The notes under the pieces: generated by a model
Seen by the model: only the letters and a program-made list of their open reading frames with translations
Database searches by the model: none
What the model was told of the DNA's origin: nothing
In this document: positions 52,490 to 64,000 of the stretch, piece after piece
Numbering within the stretch: the stretch's first letter is position 1
Layout: each line of letters starts with the position of its first letter
NCBI GenBank assembly: GCA_028564675.1
Contig: JAOVVO010000188.1
Span: forward strand, 1-64,000
Origin: Onchocerca lupi
Taxonomy: Eukaryota > Nematoda > Chromadorea > Rhabditida > Onchocercidae
DNA: 64,000 nt
Direction of reading: 5' to 3'
Program-made: the position numbers and the translations under genes

Positions 52490-54640
52490 TATCATTTCAC
52501 ACATCCAATCATTCAAATCACATTAATTAGCGTGTGACTTATATACACTTGAAGAGGATTTTGTTGAGTTTCCACTTTCAAATGGATACATAACCAAATG
52601 CGAGCTTTCGATATACACTAAATGATCACTTTGATTGCACTGAAGTTGATATCGATTTTAATATACATGTGAACTAAAATTGCTGTAATTTTTCGAGATA
52701 CAAATTAGGACGTGAAATCTTTTTATATTCATGCTGTGGAAGCCGTGAATATCCTTTAAAATCGCAAAAGGATTATTCTTTATTAAGATTAAGCATGGCA
52801 GCCGAGAGAGCTTTCAAAAATTTCGTGCTGGTTCATGGTTGAGTGAGTTCAACATAAAATGTTTTATGAGAGGGATGACTGCACGACTGTAGCAAAATTG
52901 TGAGTGTTCCTTTTTAAAACTTTTCGGAGAATCAGTTCCGTTTTTTGTTTCGATCATTGATGCATTCAGTTTATTCCAGGCTTATTTCAATTAATTTACA
53001 ACATTTTTGGTAATAATATTTTGAGTTGTCAGAATTCTCAAAAATACGCCTACGAAAATTATTCCTATCCTATATACCTTTATTCATTAATGAAAAAGTT
53101 CATATATCTACAACTTCAGGATGAGATATGAAAGTTACCATCTGAGAGATGTTATAAGTAAGCATAAGTAAGCACAACAATCAGTTATGTTGAAGAGTTG
53201 TTCTCTAGATAATGGAGTTTTTTTTTTTTTTTTTTTTTTTCAACTGGATTGACTAGAATTAGATCGATTGCATTGATTTTCCGATCTGTAAATACCGAAG
53301 TTAATGAATGCATCCGAAGATGTAAGGAGTTAATTGTTGGTGTCTTATTACATATGTGATAGTAATATTGTGCTTTGGAGTTTTTTGGATTCCATGTTTT
53401 TTGAAATAGTTATGGTCCTGAATAAGGATTCTTTGGATCTAAATTTTTGAATTAATGAGACTTTTAATTTAGCTCCTATCTTAAATATGCTTCATCATTT
53501 TTTTTATTGAATTTTATAAAAGTGATCTTTCCATCCAACTCACTGAGTGAAAAAAAAAAATCTTTATTAATATTTCTTAGGCATTTGTAAATTAATGTTT
53601 GACTAATGATGAGTATTAGTTTATTAACTAATTCCAAGTCGAATTTCTTAATTATTTCCCGATACATCGAAAACTAATTTGAAATTTGATGACGACATTT
53701 AACTGAATTTTTATTTTATTTTAACAAATCGAAATTTATCTACAAACAAAAAAAAAATCCATTTAATCCTCCTGATAAAGTTATTGGTAACAATATCCAT
53801 AATTTGAAGCTGCCGCTTTAGTGATTCAGAAGCTGCCGCTATTTTTTTTAGTGAGAATAATTATGTGATTTAAGGAAGATGTATTAAGCATAGCAGTTTA
53901 ACTTCTAGAACTGATGGTACTGAAATCAGAAATGTGCAATTTGCTTATTATATGAACGATATTATGTATCATATTAGCGACGAGCAATATAGCATCAATT
54001 TTGGATTTTTGGAATTCATTCAGGACATTTCTGAATATTTTATCCAACACGAAATATAGATGGAATTCTCAAAAGCAGACTATCTGAAAGATTCCACAAA
54101 TCTCAGATTATACTAATAAAATATGGAAGACGCATACTAGCGATGCCTTTTTCATCATCTCATTCCCTTTTTCCATTTTCGAGTATCTAAATGTGCAATA
54201 AACATCTTTAAGTTCGAAGTTTCTTTTTCTTGCAAGTTAAACGCAATTAAGCTTTTTAATTTTTTCAACTGGTTATCACTGTAAACAGAGCTGAGAATGG
54301 TATTTCATCCTGAAATTGTCTTGAAATTTCTTAAAATTCATTACTTGATCAACAAGATTGAACGAGACAAGACAATTCTGTTCGCGAAAGAAGTTGTCTA
54401 ATTATTTCTTTAGGCAGAGATTCAGATTCTGGTAACTAGATAATACATTCTATCAAAGATTCGAAATCAAGAAATGAAAATGAAATATGCTAAATATTAT
54501 GAGCGTAGAATAACTGGATTATGACAAAAGCTCGGATATTATGATGAGTCATTTGTTGAGAGAATACTTCCAACACTATTTTTTTCAGTTTTTATCACAG
54601 GTATTAATGAGATGCTTCGCCTGGACAATACAAGAGGTAT
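52490..54640. other. Intergenic, no gene seen
   Basis: AT-rich DNA with a T22 run at about 53219-53240 and A/T tracts. No ORF with splice support. Confidence 0.6.
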
Positions 54641-54649
54641 TAATGTGAA

Positions 54650-54954
54650 TCATTCCTCCTCTTCCTCCATTTCCTCTTCTTCATCTTCATCTTCTTCTAC
54701 CTCTTCATCTTCCTCTTCCTCCTCTCCTTCTTCATCTTCCTCATTTTCATTTTCTTCCTCCTTCTTTTCATCTTCAATTAACTTTCCCATCTATAATTAA
54801 AATTGTTTGTTTCTGTCCAAAGTCCACTGTTATTATAATGTTATAGTTCATTATTCATTATTTTTAGGAAAATAAATTGTCCAAAAGTAACCTTTTCCTC
54901 TTTTAAACTGTCTTTTTTCTCTTCCATTTCTTTCTCCGTTTTGATTTCTTTCAT
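54650..54954 (-). CDS. Possible small, extremely acidic protein
   Basis: Two exons in phase: 54892-54954 (MKEIKTEKEMEEKKDSLKEE...) and 54650-54790, with acceptors TTTTCAG and TTAATTATAG; 67 aa. The second exon is almost pure Glu/Asp and lies on a GAA/GAG/GAT trinucleotide repeat. The ATG directly follows an acceptor, so this could be a trans-spliced first exon or an internal exon. The same repeat read on the other strand gives a Ser-rich ORF. No function can be assigned. A microsatellite that is open by chance is the main alternative. Confidence 0.3.
54652..54775. repeat. TCN/NGA trinucleotide microsatellite
   Basis: About 120 bases of TCC/TCT/TCA triplets, open in the Ser frame on + and the Glu/Asp frame on -. 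Confidence 0.9.
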
Positions 54955-55462
54955 CTGAAAACTTATGCTTGCTGTTAGGCATTTGAATTTTGCCATAAAT
55001 ATTTGGTTAAGAATTTCTGTAATGCGTCAGTCTTTCTATCACTTTCGTACTTATAAGTTGCTAATGAATAAAAAGTTGTAGTGAAAGAAGGAGCAGAATG
55101 ATTATTCAAACTTTTTTACTTCTAAATATTGCCATTTGTGAAAATCTTTTTAATTTTTAGTAAGATTAAAAAATAGAACTTTGTTTTGTTGCCATCATGA
55201 CAATACTACTTTTGTTATTGTCGCACACTCCTGCACTTGCCCTCTGAATTCATTTTATGTTCTATCAAATATTATGCTAGAGAATTTTTAAATATCTTAA
55301 GCTTCCAAAATTTCTCAAAATTAAGGACAAACTTCGCTATAAAATCCAAATTGATCTTTCAGTAGCGTGATTTTTCCTACTAATTAGCAACCAAAATACT
55401 GCAATTTTTGTTAACAATGCAATGTCGAACTTTTTAAAAAAATGCTCTTATTAATAATCAGT

Positions 55463-57688
55463 CTAGATTTCAAGAAATTCAAATGTCTTTCTGACTTCTC
55501 TCTTTTCCTCAGATTTATACTTGTGATGTCCAAATGAATCAGCAACAGATGCCGAGCCAGGCGATCGAGTTTCCTCAAATTCATGCAGTGCTTGTTCATA
55601 CTCCTCAATCCTGATATACATCAAATTTAGGTAAACGGAAAAAATTTCTTGGCTCAATTTTATCCAGAATGGATTAAAACTCAGTCTGAATCTTTCAAAG
55701 TATTGTAAAAATTCGATGTCATAAGTCTGGATATAAAAAAAAAAACTGCTTTACTGTTTCAGTAAAGTAGAAACGGCGTTAACCATTCTTTTTTCCATCC
55801 TTGCTTTGTCAATACGTTTCTTGGTGTCCCAAAGCCTGTCATGCCTTTCTGAGATGCAAACTTGTTGGTACCAGCCTGAAGTGGTACAATGCCTTCCGAT
55901 TTGATTTTCAACGCTTCATCAATTTCTTTACCGCCCTAAAACTTTTCTTCAATGATCATCATGGAATGAAATTAAAAAAGATTTGTTGAAATAGTTTATG
56001 AACAACAAAGTTATACTCTAATTTTGCCCACAGAATAATCTCTGTCGCAAAATCTAAAATCAAAAATAAATAGTTCCCTACACAACCTTCTTTCTATGTT
56101 GATCCCAAAGATTAATACTTCCAGCTATACAACTTGTTTTTGATTACTACATTTCCGCACTTTCCCAACAAGTCAATATTACCATATGCATTTTTAAAAT
56201 GTAAATATATAATAGTCTTAAAATAGTTAAACTCATATCAAATCTAGTTTAAGATTTTTCAGCAATAATAAAAGAAAATACCTTTGAATTCGGTAGTATA
56301 TCGCGAACTTTCAAAAAACCACCAGTACCTGATTGAGTAGCAAATTTGTTCTGTCCCGAATACCACGGTGTAAATACAGTGCCTTTTCGTAAATTATCCT
56401 CCCTGTGAAGAAAAAAAAAAAAAAAAAACTCAATTATCTGGCTAACTTTGCAAAATTTAATTTGTCGTTAAAAAAAGTCCCTTTGATCTAATTTTGATTA
56501 CAATAAATTGAGATGCAAATAAAATACTTTTTTATAGAACTAACGTGAAACCAAGTCCTTCGATTTCCATGGTAGCTTGTCGAACTGCACCAACACCGGG
56601 TGGTGTATTCATACCTTGCTGAGAAGCGAATATGTTGGTGCCATACTGATAACATAATACTCCATGTGTACGTCGATCTCGTGGTAAGCGTCCTCTAATA
56701 ATCGGTACCTGATTACGGTGAGAACCCATCGAACGCTAAAAAATTTTAGCAGCTTAATTTGAGAAAAGCTTATGTCAATTTGTTCGTATAAAATATTATA
56801 AAAGGACCTCTCCGGATTGAGTAGCCAACCCGTAATCACCAGACTGCTTAGGTATGAGTTTTTCACCCTCTTTATCAAGTATTGTCTCCCAATCTTTTTT
56901 ATATTCTACTTTTAGCAATTGGTTTCGTGATGCACCAATTGGTGTCAAGCCTGAAAATTGAATTATTGATTATAAAATTATTGGAAGAAATATGATGCAG
57001 GCTGAATTACGTAAACTTGCTTATTATAATTATAAATTATGATTAAATTTACCCAAACATGTGCTACAACGAAACAAACTCTTTCAAGATGAATGATTTA
57101 TGAATATTATCTTAAAGAGATAAACAAGAAGCTTTACATTCAGTCAAGTCTCAAATTTATACCTTTTTGTGATGCATATTGATTACTACCGTATTGCGCT
57201 CTCAGCAATTTCTCACTTTTTCGATCAGGATTTATGAAACTGAAACAGTCAGTTACTCTTTCTTTTACTCAAAAATTATTTCCTCCAACGAATCACAGAC
57301 ATTATCATTGGGAATTACTTAAGTAATCATTTTAATTGTGGTTTATATTTCACGATTTCTGAGTAATGAATTCTTTTTTGAACAATTTCATATTATTGGG
57401 ATGCGTAGCAAGTTGGTATCTTTCAGATATTTTATCACTCGAATAACAGCCGTTTTTCTTTATTGCACTGATCTAAACTCAGAATATAAAATTGATAAGG
57501 ATCAGTAATTTTTCAAGTTTTTAAAAATTAAATTGGAACCCGAGGTGTTTGTCTTTGGTTACGTTCCATCGTGGCATACCAGGCGCAGTCATACCTTTTT
57601 GCGAATCATATTTATTTGTAGCAGCTTGCATCGATAGAAAAGTATCACCGGCTCGAAGTTGTTCTAAATTCCACTTCCGCTTCGACAT
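55463..57688 (-). CDS. Calponin-like CLIK-repeat protein (UNC-87/calponin type)
   Basis: Seven exons in phase from 57688: 57540-57712 (ATG inside), 57163-57239, 56808-56950, 56545-56735, 56282-56402, 55784-55935, 55463-55610; 326 aa. Six calponin-like (CLIK-23) repeats are visible: TNKYDSQKGMTAPGMPRW, SNQYASQKGLTPIGASRN, GDYGLATQSGE..GSHRN, TNIFASQQGMNTPPGVGAVR, QNKFATQSGTGGFLKVRD and TNKFASQKGMTGFGTPRN. Such repeats bind actin filaments, and UNC-87 and nematode calponins stabilise them in body-wall muscle. No CH domain is visible. The tail (EEYEQALHEFEETRSPGSAS...) is not repeat-like. The first exon has an acceptor 24 bases before the ATG, so either it is trans-spliced there or upstream exons exist that I could not find; in-frame DNAEKEQK precedes the Met. 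Confidence 0.88.
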
Positions 57689-58103
57689 CTTCTGCTCCTT
57701 TTCTGCATTATCCTAGAATGAACATTTGGATCTTTGTTCGATCAAGAATTACTATTTGCAGAAAATTTGATCTTGAATTTATAATTTTCAACTTTATTTA
57801 ACTTATTGTTTCATTTCTGAATTATATTATGCTTAACCATCAGTTTTATTTCTACCAACATTAATGTTTTGAATTTTGATTATGAATTTGTTCATCGAAT
57901 CGAATTCTTAGAATCTGATTCATATTTTAATACTACACTATTCAAGTTCAAAAACATCCGAATGATCTACTCCATTATTTGCTCCCGTTATTTAGTTTTT
58001 ATGCTCAAATGCCATATTTGGAAATTGAATTGTTCTTCAATTTCTGTTATTTAGTACTATACAAATTGTAAAAAGCAAGTAAAAATAAAAAATTATTAAT
58101 AGG

Positions 58104-59394
58104 ATTTCTCCATCAGAATTTCAAGAAGCAGGGCAAGAATGTCGAATTGAATGGATGAAAGAAATTGATAATGTCGATCTTCGATCTTCGAAGTAAGGCA
58201 TGAAATTATTCTTTAAAAATTTCACTAGTTGAACAATATTGTAGCCAGAACAACAACACGCAATTTGATATGCTTTTGATATCTTATCCTATCAGTTCAG
58301 TGAATCATCCGCTCATAAAAATGTACTCCAAAAAGATAGGTTTGATAATAGTTTGATAATGGCCCAAATCGAAAGGTACTGATAGAATGGTGTGGTTTCA
58401 AGCATTCATTGCTAAACAGGTTGTAACTTCTGCTGAACAGCCAAGCAGAAAGCAAGGCCAAACAATAGGACGAGTAAGCAAGCCTCAGCAAAGAAATGAA
58501 AAAGCAGTTAAGGAATGCTCTCCAAAGTAAATCCATTATCATAAAAGAATTTCAGACACAAATCTGTATATCTAAAATAAAAAAAATATTGAAACAGACG
58601 TAAATAGGCCCGACAACGGAATAAGATTTTTGATAACATGAAACTTGAAGTACTCAGTAAAGGAACACTTGAAGGAAACATTACAGTAAAAGATGAATGC
58701 AAACGGCAAGAGAGATGGTCAAGAAATGAAAGTTTGAGAAGAATGAATTCATATAGAAAAAGGAACTACAAAAGCTGGAAGTGAGTTTCGCTAAAATTAA
58801 ATTGCTACACGAAGAAGAAAAGAGATAAATATTGCAAAAAAGGGAATCTGGTGGGTTTGGATCCGAATGAGGAAAGGTCGCAAACTGAAAATGATGCTAT
58901 GGGAAAAATTGAAACGTTTATTGCAAATGCAACCAAATGATTCATTAGTGATATATTTACTGCATTTTCTTGATCAGAATAGAAAACTGAAATCAGCTGA
59001 ACTTACCAATAGAAGAAAAAAAAAGCAAAATGAAAAGAAAAATATAGGCTGAATTCTTTAGATTTCAGAGGAATGTGAGTCATTTGAACTTCAACGCGGG
59101 GAAGTGAAAAGTCGATGAAAAATATTGGAAATGAAAGAGTTAGCCAAAGTTATGGATAAGATGGACTATCGTGGCGAATCAAGCAGATAAATAAAAGCAG
59201 TAATAATTCAATCTCGAAATGATCAACAACAACTTCAATAACTCTGAATGGTCAGCAGAGCATGTGCTCCACAAAATGAGTTACAAAAACGTGTGCGGTA
59301 AACATGAAGTGCACAAGGAATATTCAAATTGTGTTAAAACAATGGAAATGAAGCTGGCTGAGAAAGCCGAGAAGCAAACCAAATTGCTTTTGTA
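58104..59394 (+). CDS. Coding-like exon fragments of an unidentified, charged protein
   Basis: On + several open segments have protein-like composition and good splice sites: about 58104-58190 (SPSEFQEAGQECRIEWMKEI, donor GTAAGG), 58376-58528 (DRMVWFQAFIAKQVVTSAEQ, donor GTAAAT), 58638-58777 (ITVKDECKRQERWSRNESLR, donor GTGAGT), and 59218-59394 (58 codons including HKEYSNCVKTMEMKLAEKAE). I could not join them into one frame; stops interrupt between segments and one implied intron would be only about 36 bases. It is either a divergent multi-exon coiled-coil gene transcribed away from the CLIK gene, or a decaying copy. Confidence 0.3.
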
Positions 59395-59399
59395 ATTAC

Positions 59400-61340
59400 A
59401 CCTTAAGATGACGTTCCTCATAGATGACTAGAATCGTAGTTGGCGGAAAAGCTTTTATGACGAGCAATGAAATTAAAGACATAAAGTTGAACCTTTTTTA
59501 CAATATTTAATTGTCGACGAAGATGATGGTTAATACAATAAAGACTAATATGTTTCTAAAAAAATGGGACGAAAATTATCTTTGATTCAGAGAGCAGAAT
59601 GATTTAATTACTAGTTGGTAAGTTATAATAAAAGGCTGTGAAAAACGAAGAGAAATAATTGTCATTGTAAAATAATAACAATAAAAGAAATGATAAAAAT
59701 AGGCATCATATCAATATCATGATTAAGAGATAATAAAACCAGCCTCCATAATGTCAGCAATTCCTGGACTGAAAGCACAGATACGTTGCTGGAACCTCAC
59801 CGGATTGAAGTTTGCTTTCACTGGTAACTGTCGGGGTGAAGAGACTGAACACTGTCAAGCTTGAGCTTACTGCTTGTTTTCCACTTCACTTTATTTGATA
59901 ATGACTGAGTAAGTTAGGTAGTTTGCTTTGAAGACTGTGGACAAGATAAATAGATGGGAAGGGATAGGAAGAGTTGGTGATTTTATGTTAATACAATCAG
60001 AACAGAAGTCTCGATGGTAGATTTGAAAAATTCTTGAGTTTGAAATGCTAACAGTAAAGAGTTTAGCGAGCAGAAGGAGCCAAAGGATAGAGAAATGATG
60101 ATTGTTGGAAAAACTAGTTCAGAGTAAAGTTGCAGCTATCTTTAATGATTACTTAGCATAAGTTTTCTTTTCCAGTTAACCTCACTGTCACCAGCAGTAC
60201 CAACAGAAATGTCATCAGTATGAATAGAAATGATGTAAAGAGGATTCTGTCGCATCGAATTTTCCATTTTATTATTGTAACAAATGGAACTGTTGTACTG
60301 TACGAAAAAAAGAAAAAGAAACAAAAATCTTATGTTTTATTGTAATTTTTTTGCATTTGCCGCCATGACATAAAAATCAGAGCGGATAAACGCATTCGGA
60401 ATTGCTATTCAAAGAGAAATAGTGAAAAGGTCTAAAACAAGCCAAAAAACGCCAGATAGTAACAGGCTAATCAGTCTAGTTAAACAAAATGCTTTATGAT
60501 TAATTTCGCGAAAATTTTTTTAAGAACATAGGATCAGCTATAATATCGGATAATTCGAAGATTATAAGAAAATTTGTGCCGATAAATGAGTTTTATTGTT
60601 GTTTAATTTTCTTAGAAAGGTATTCAATGGTATATGTATTCAGTGGTATAATTTTATGTATTCAATGGTATAATTAGGCTCAATTTATGAAACAAATCCA
60701 GATTAAAAAATTTGTAATAAAAAAAAAATTCCTTTGATTCGCAGATGAAAGCATTTTGACCCATTTTCTCTGCCACAGTTTTTAAAATTTTCTTTGCTTT
60801 TGAAGAAAATCATGAATATGTCAGCAATGACACTTAAACTACACCATGAGTTAAAAGTCATAGAATAGCTTTGAAAGACATTATATAATCTTGTAGAGCA
60901 TTCCATTAACTTTGCGATAAATAAATACTTACAGGACATTTTTTTTTAGAAAAGTTTGAAAAAATGAGAAATTAATTTAAGCAAGGAAAATTCGAACTTT
61001 TTGTCTTCAACGAAATTGCAAAGAAAAACCCATGACTTATTAAGCACGTTGTGTACTAGAGCTAAGACTTTTCTAAAAAGTATTTTATAAATTTTTCAAG
61101 TAATTTTCACCTATCAAATAAATAATCTCAGTATAAGTGTAGTTTAAATGTAATATTTAAGCTGCTTCAGTGGCTAATTAAAAGCTTAATAAGTGCAGAA
61201 AAATATAATTATTTACATTGCGGAAATCAAATTAAAAAAAACCTTTATCGCGTTGAAAATGGGATACGGTCGGTATCTCTTTAATTGAATATACTTTGAA
61301 TTAAGTTATTTCACCTTTCGCTTTCTTATCCGACAATAAT
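59400..61340. other. Unresolved region with one coding-like terminal fragment
   Basis: An open + segment from an acceptor (TTTTCCAG) at about 60175 to a stop near 60344 encodes NLTVTSSTNRNVISMNRNDV and more, possibly a last exon of the gene at 58-59 kb. A 37-codon ORF lies near 59751. A three-copy short tandem repeat is at 60620-60676. Otherwise nothing. Confidence 0.35.
60620..60676. repeat. Three-copy imperfect tandem repeat
   Basis: The unit GTATTCAATGGTATA occurs three times (second copy with CAGTGG) at spacings of 16 and 22 bases in non-coding DNA. Confidence 0.8.
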
Positions 61341-61349
61341 AGTAATGAC

Positions 61350-61921
61350 ATGGAGAATTTTTCAAGTATTAAATCACACGCCTCATTTAGAGCTTTCAAA
61401 ATTCGTTATTTCAGTGCAACTAGTCTCTCCGAAAGCGTCAGCTCTTTCCATACAAATGTCTACAGCTTATCGGATCTCATGTAAGAATTTAAATTTAAAT
61501 CGAGTACCTAAAAAGTTTTCTTAAATCATGTTTTTTTTTTTTTAAAGAGTACTGATGTTGCTTGAAGCAAAAAGTATTATGTGCTACTCTGACCAAGTTC
61601 ATAATTAGGTCATAAGATGCTGCTAAAATATGATGCTTCTTGCTGAAATGTGATGTTTATTAACCTCTCGAAATTTTGATTCTGTCTGTCCCACCAATAA
61701 TTAATTTTTTTTCAATTGTAAATTTGGAGACATTATTAGTAATATCAATTAAATAACATTCAGGGGTGCTTGTTTGCTTGGCATTGTTTACTGGATCAAA
61801 TGCTTTACGTGGGGCTTTATTCAGAACAGGAAAAAGGCTCTGGCGATTTGGCGAATATGATTCAGATATGAATTTATTCAAACCGCATAGATCAACACTT
61901 GAATTGGTGAGTTTTATTTAG
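61350..61921 (+). CDS. Candidate neuropeptide precursor with amidation and dibasic site
   Basis: A 16-base first exon (61350-61365, donor A/GTATTA) joins in phase to 61764 (acceptor ACATTCAG); reading on to a stop at 61921 gives 57 aa. The join creates a classic signal peptide, MENFSRVLVCLALFTGSNA, followed at once by LRGALFRTGKR, a Gly amidation donor plus Lys-Arg cleavage site, then LWRFGEYDSDMNLFKPHRST. The mature product could be an amidated ...ALFRT peptide and an acidic C-peptide. A strong donor (TTG/GTGAGT) at 61907 suggests a further exon may exist instead of the short VSFI tail. The family is not recognised. The opposite strand also has an ORF here but lacks splice sites. Confidence 0.42.
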
Positions 61922-61924
61922 AGT

Positions 61925-64000
61925 TTTTTTACTGACGAAATTCTGATTTCCGATAGTTTCATAAATTTTAAGCATAATTTCTACTAAAAAAATGTCTTCA
62001 TTTGACAAACATAAGTATTGATTTACATTCGTTCCGAATAAGTACCAATTTTTGAGAACTTTTGAGATCGACCAGTTAGTTTAAAGTATATATTATCCTA
62101 AGAATAGTTAGTTTAAAAAGCTTCCAGTTTAAGTTTTCCCTAAATTCCATATTTATTTTTGTTGAAGAATTAAGCATGGATGTATCGTTGTAGTAGTAGA
62201 TTTTCTATTCCAGCCTGGAAAGCTATTCATGATGTTTTAAATACATGGTGTTCTATTGAATAATTTGAATTCTTCATACCGCTAATCTTGAGACACGCTA
62301 AAAATTAAGAGCCTCTTTAATTTCTATAAAATCTTACTAACTGATAATTTCAATTATATAATTGTATTCAATTGAAATTATCAACATCCAGAAAGAGCTT
62401 ACTGTCATAAAGCTGTCAGAAAATTGTCTGAGCAGGTCAAAGTACATATTTTAGAGTGATGCAATAGATTACAATAACGGAAATCGGGATGCTATGTCAA
62501 ATATACGCGGTGTCAAGAAAACATTTTACCTGAAGTAATCATTGCAGTGATTATATCATTATTTATTAATTAAAATAAATGAATTTGTAAAAGTCGTAAT
62601 AGCTTAAGACTTTTGAGCTTGAGTATCCGTTTATTAGTTTTATGGATTGACACCCGCTTTGGAGTTCATTAACAATTACTACCATTTTAATATATTTACT
62701 TAATTTTATCTTAAATACTTTGATGCCACACGTTAGGTTTGGGTATCAAAGTGCGAATGCTGTTTTTACTTATATCGACTGGTCAAGACTGATTAATGGT
62801 TCTAATTTCAAATTTGAAGAAAAATATTGAAAAATCTGCAAATGATTCTATTTATCACAAATCGAAGCATTGCATCCTTCACCAATACATTATACAAATG
62901 CTAATAGTTTGCAAAACATATAAGTCTTTTTTAAGGAAATTGCTTAACTATACTAAGACTAGCCTATTGTATTTCAGCTTGGAAACAGAAAATTTGAGGA
63001 AAAATTTAATCAATTTAATTAATAAAAATTTAATTATTGAACATATTAATAACGACTTATACGCTCTCTGAATCATTTTCAACGTAGTTACTCTGGACAT
63101 CAGGACTCCTAAAGATCATTTTTGAAAGTTTTCCAAAAAGATGCCACATCATTAACAAAAAAAAACATTTTACTGTTAGTTAAGGCTGCCAGTGGTCAGA
63201 ATCATCAAATGCCCTTAATGTCATTTCATGCCGCTAAAAATATCAAAAGATAGAAATCAATTTTTTTTTATTGGAAATAATACACAATAGCAAAAGTAAA
63301 ATTTAGTTTTTTTTGGCTGATAATTTAATAGAAAGACAAAAAAGGACTTCTCAAAAGAAATTTCCTACAACTTCAATAAATATTGAAAAATAAGAGAATA
63401 AATCGGGTTTTTTGAAAATATAATTTCATCAAAGAAGTCCTTTTCGATGTATTGCAAAATGAAATACTTGCAAATTTCTAGGCCTCTACAGTGAATACAG
63501 AGAAACCGGATACGGACTAGAGGTACGGTAGCTAAAGAAAAATCAAATTAACATGAACACATTATCACTACTTTCTAATTCGCAAAAGCACTACAATCAG
63601 TGTCATACACTAATGAAAATAAGCAGAAATCATGTCCAATGACTTATAAAAATTGCAAATAATACAAAATCTTCAAGTCGATTCGAAATATATGAAAATT
63701 CGAAAAACAAATTCTATATTTTCCACTTTCAAAAATATGGTCAAACACATATCAAAATTCTCGAAAGAGTACATTCCTCAGAAATATGCAAATAGTATTT
63801 CAGAAATTCTGCTTCTTATTTATAAAACAAAAGAATGATGATTTTATTAATTGGAAATTCAGGAATTCGAGAAAAATGATTGTCCATATTCCGTAGAATG
63901 ACAAAGATATTATCTTCCTAACAATCTCAACTATAAAGAATCACAATTGCTTTTTTTTTTTTTCAAATATAGACTAGCACATAGTGGACTTCATGATCTT
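61925..64000. other. AT-rich right end, no gene recognised
   Basis: No supported gene. A short open + segment after an acceptor-like CACGTTAG at about 62727-62734 (FGYQSANAVFTYIDWSRLI in one frame) could be a later exon of the peptide gene, but the phase does not match the 61906 donor in that frame. Confidence 0.45.

Noticed and set aside
54612..54800. Plus-strand Ser-rich ORF
   Set aside because: It is the complement of the trinucleotide repeat and has no splice or start support.
59751..59864. 37-codon plus ORF with three Cys
   Set aside because: Too short, with no splice context or recognisable motif; it may be part of the unresolved 58-60 kb region.
61660..61881. Minus-strand ORF of 73 codons overlapping the second peptide candidate
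   Set aside because: It looks protein-like but has no acceptor or donor in phase, whereas the plus strand has precise splice sites at both ends of the open segment.
1..64000. tRNA, rRNA, SL RNA, CRISPR array
   Set aside because: I looked for tRNA B-box sequence, the nematode SL1 sequence and regularly spaced repeats and saw none; a covariance-model search would be needed to exclude divergent RNAs.

Overview
This is AT-rich eukaryotic DNA with compact multi-exon genes, short introns, TTTCAG-type splice acceptors, acceptor-like sites just 5' of several start codons (a sign of spliced-leader trans-splicing), and a clearly animal gene set. The combination (ribosomal protein L35, HP1 protein, calponin-like CLIK protein, candidate neuropeptides) fits a nematode, most likely a parasitic spirurid/filarial species. 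The species is an inference. All gene models were assembled by hand: exons were kept only when splice signals and reading phase agreed. Six models close perfectly in phase over their whole length: VARS, CMTR2, HP1, MAEL, acid phosphatase and the CLIK protein.

Layout. 0.3-1.5 kb (+): candidate secreted RFamide precursor. 1.5-8.4 kb: non-coding, with one possible solo LTR-like island. 8.5-13.2 kb (+): RING/B-box (TRIM-like) protein. 14.3-19.2 kb (+): HMG-box Maelstrom-domain protein. 21.3-25.0 kb (+): secreted or anchored histidine acid phosphatase. 26.7-27.0 kb (+): doubtful tiny gene. 28.1-29.5 kb (+): four-pass membrane protein. 31.8-32.1 kb (+): F-box-like fragment.

32.2-50.1 kb is a minus-strand block: HP1-like chromodomain protein, then cytosolic valyl-tRNA synthetase (22 exons), then the cap-2 RNA methyltransferase CMTR2. 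A perfect or near-perfect 1,914-bp direct tandem duplication (36536-38449 = 38450-40363) copies the last part of VARS and its 3' flank, leaving a 5'-truncated extra copy between VARS and CMTR2.

51.3-52.4 kb (+): rpl-35. 54.6-55.0 kb (-): possible small acidic protein built on a trinucleotide repeat. 55.5-57.7 kb (-): calponin/UNC-87-type protein with six CLIK repeats. 58.1-60.3 kb (+): coding-like exon fragments of a gene I cannot identify. 61.35-61.92 kb (+): second candidate neuropeptide precursor. The remainder is AT-rich sequence in which I see no gene.

The genes do not form one pathway. The strongest themes are RNA and chromatin biology (MAEL, HP1, CMTR2), translation (VARS, RPL35) and secreted signalling (two candidate peptides).
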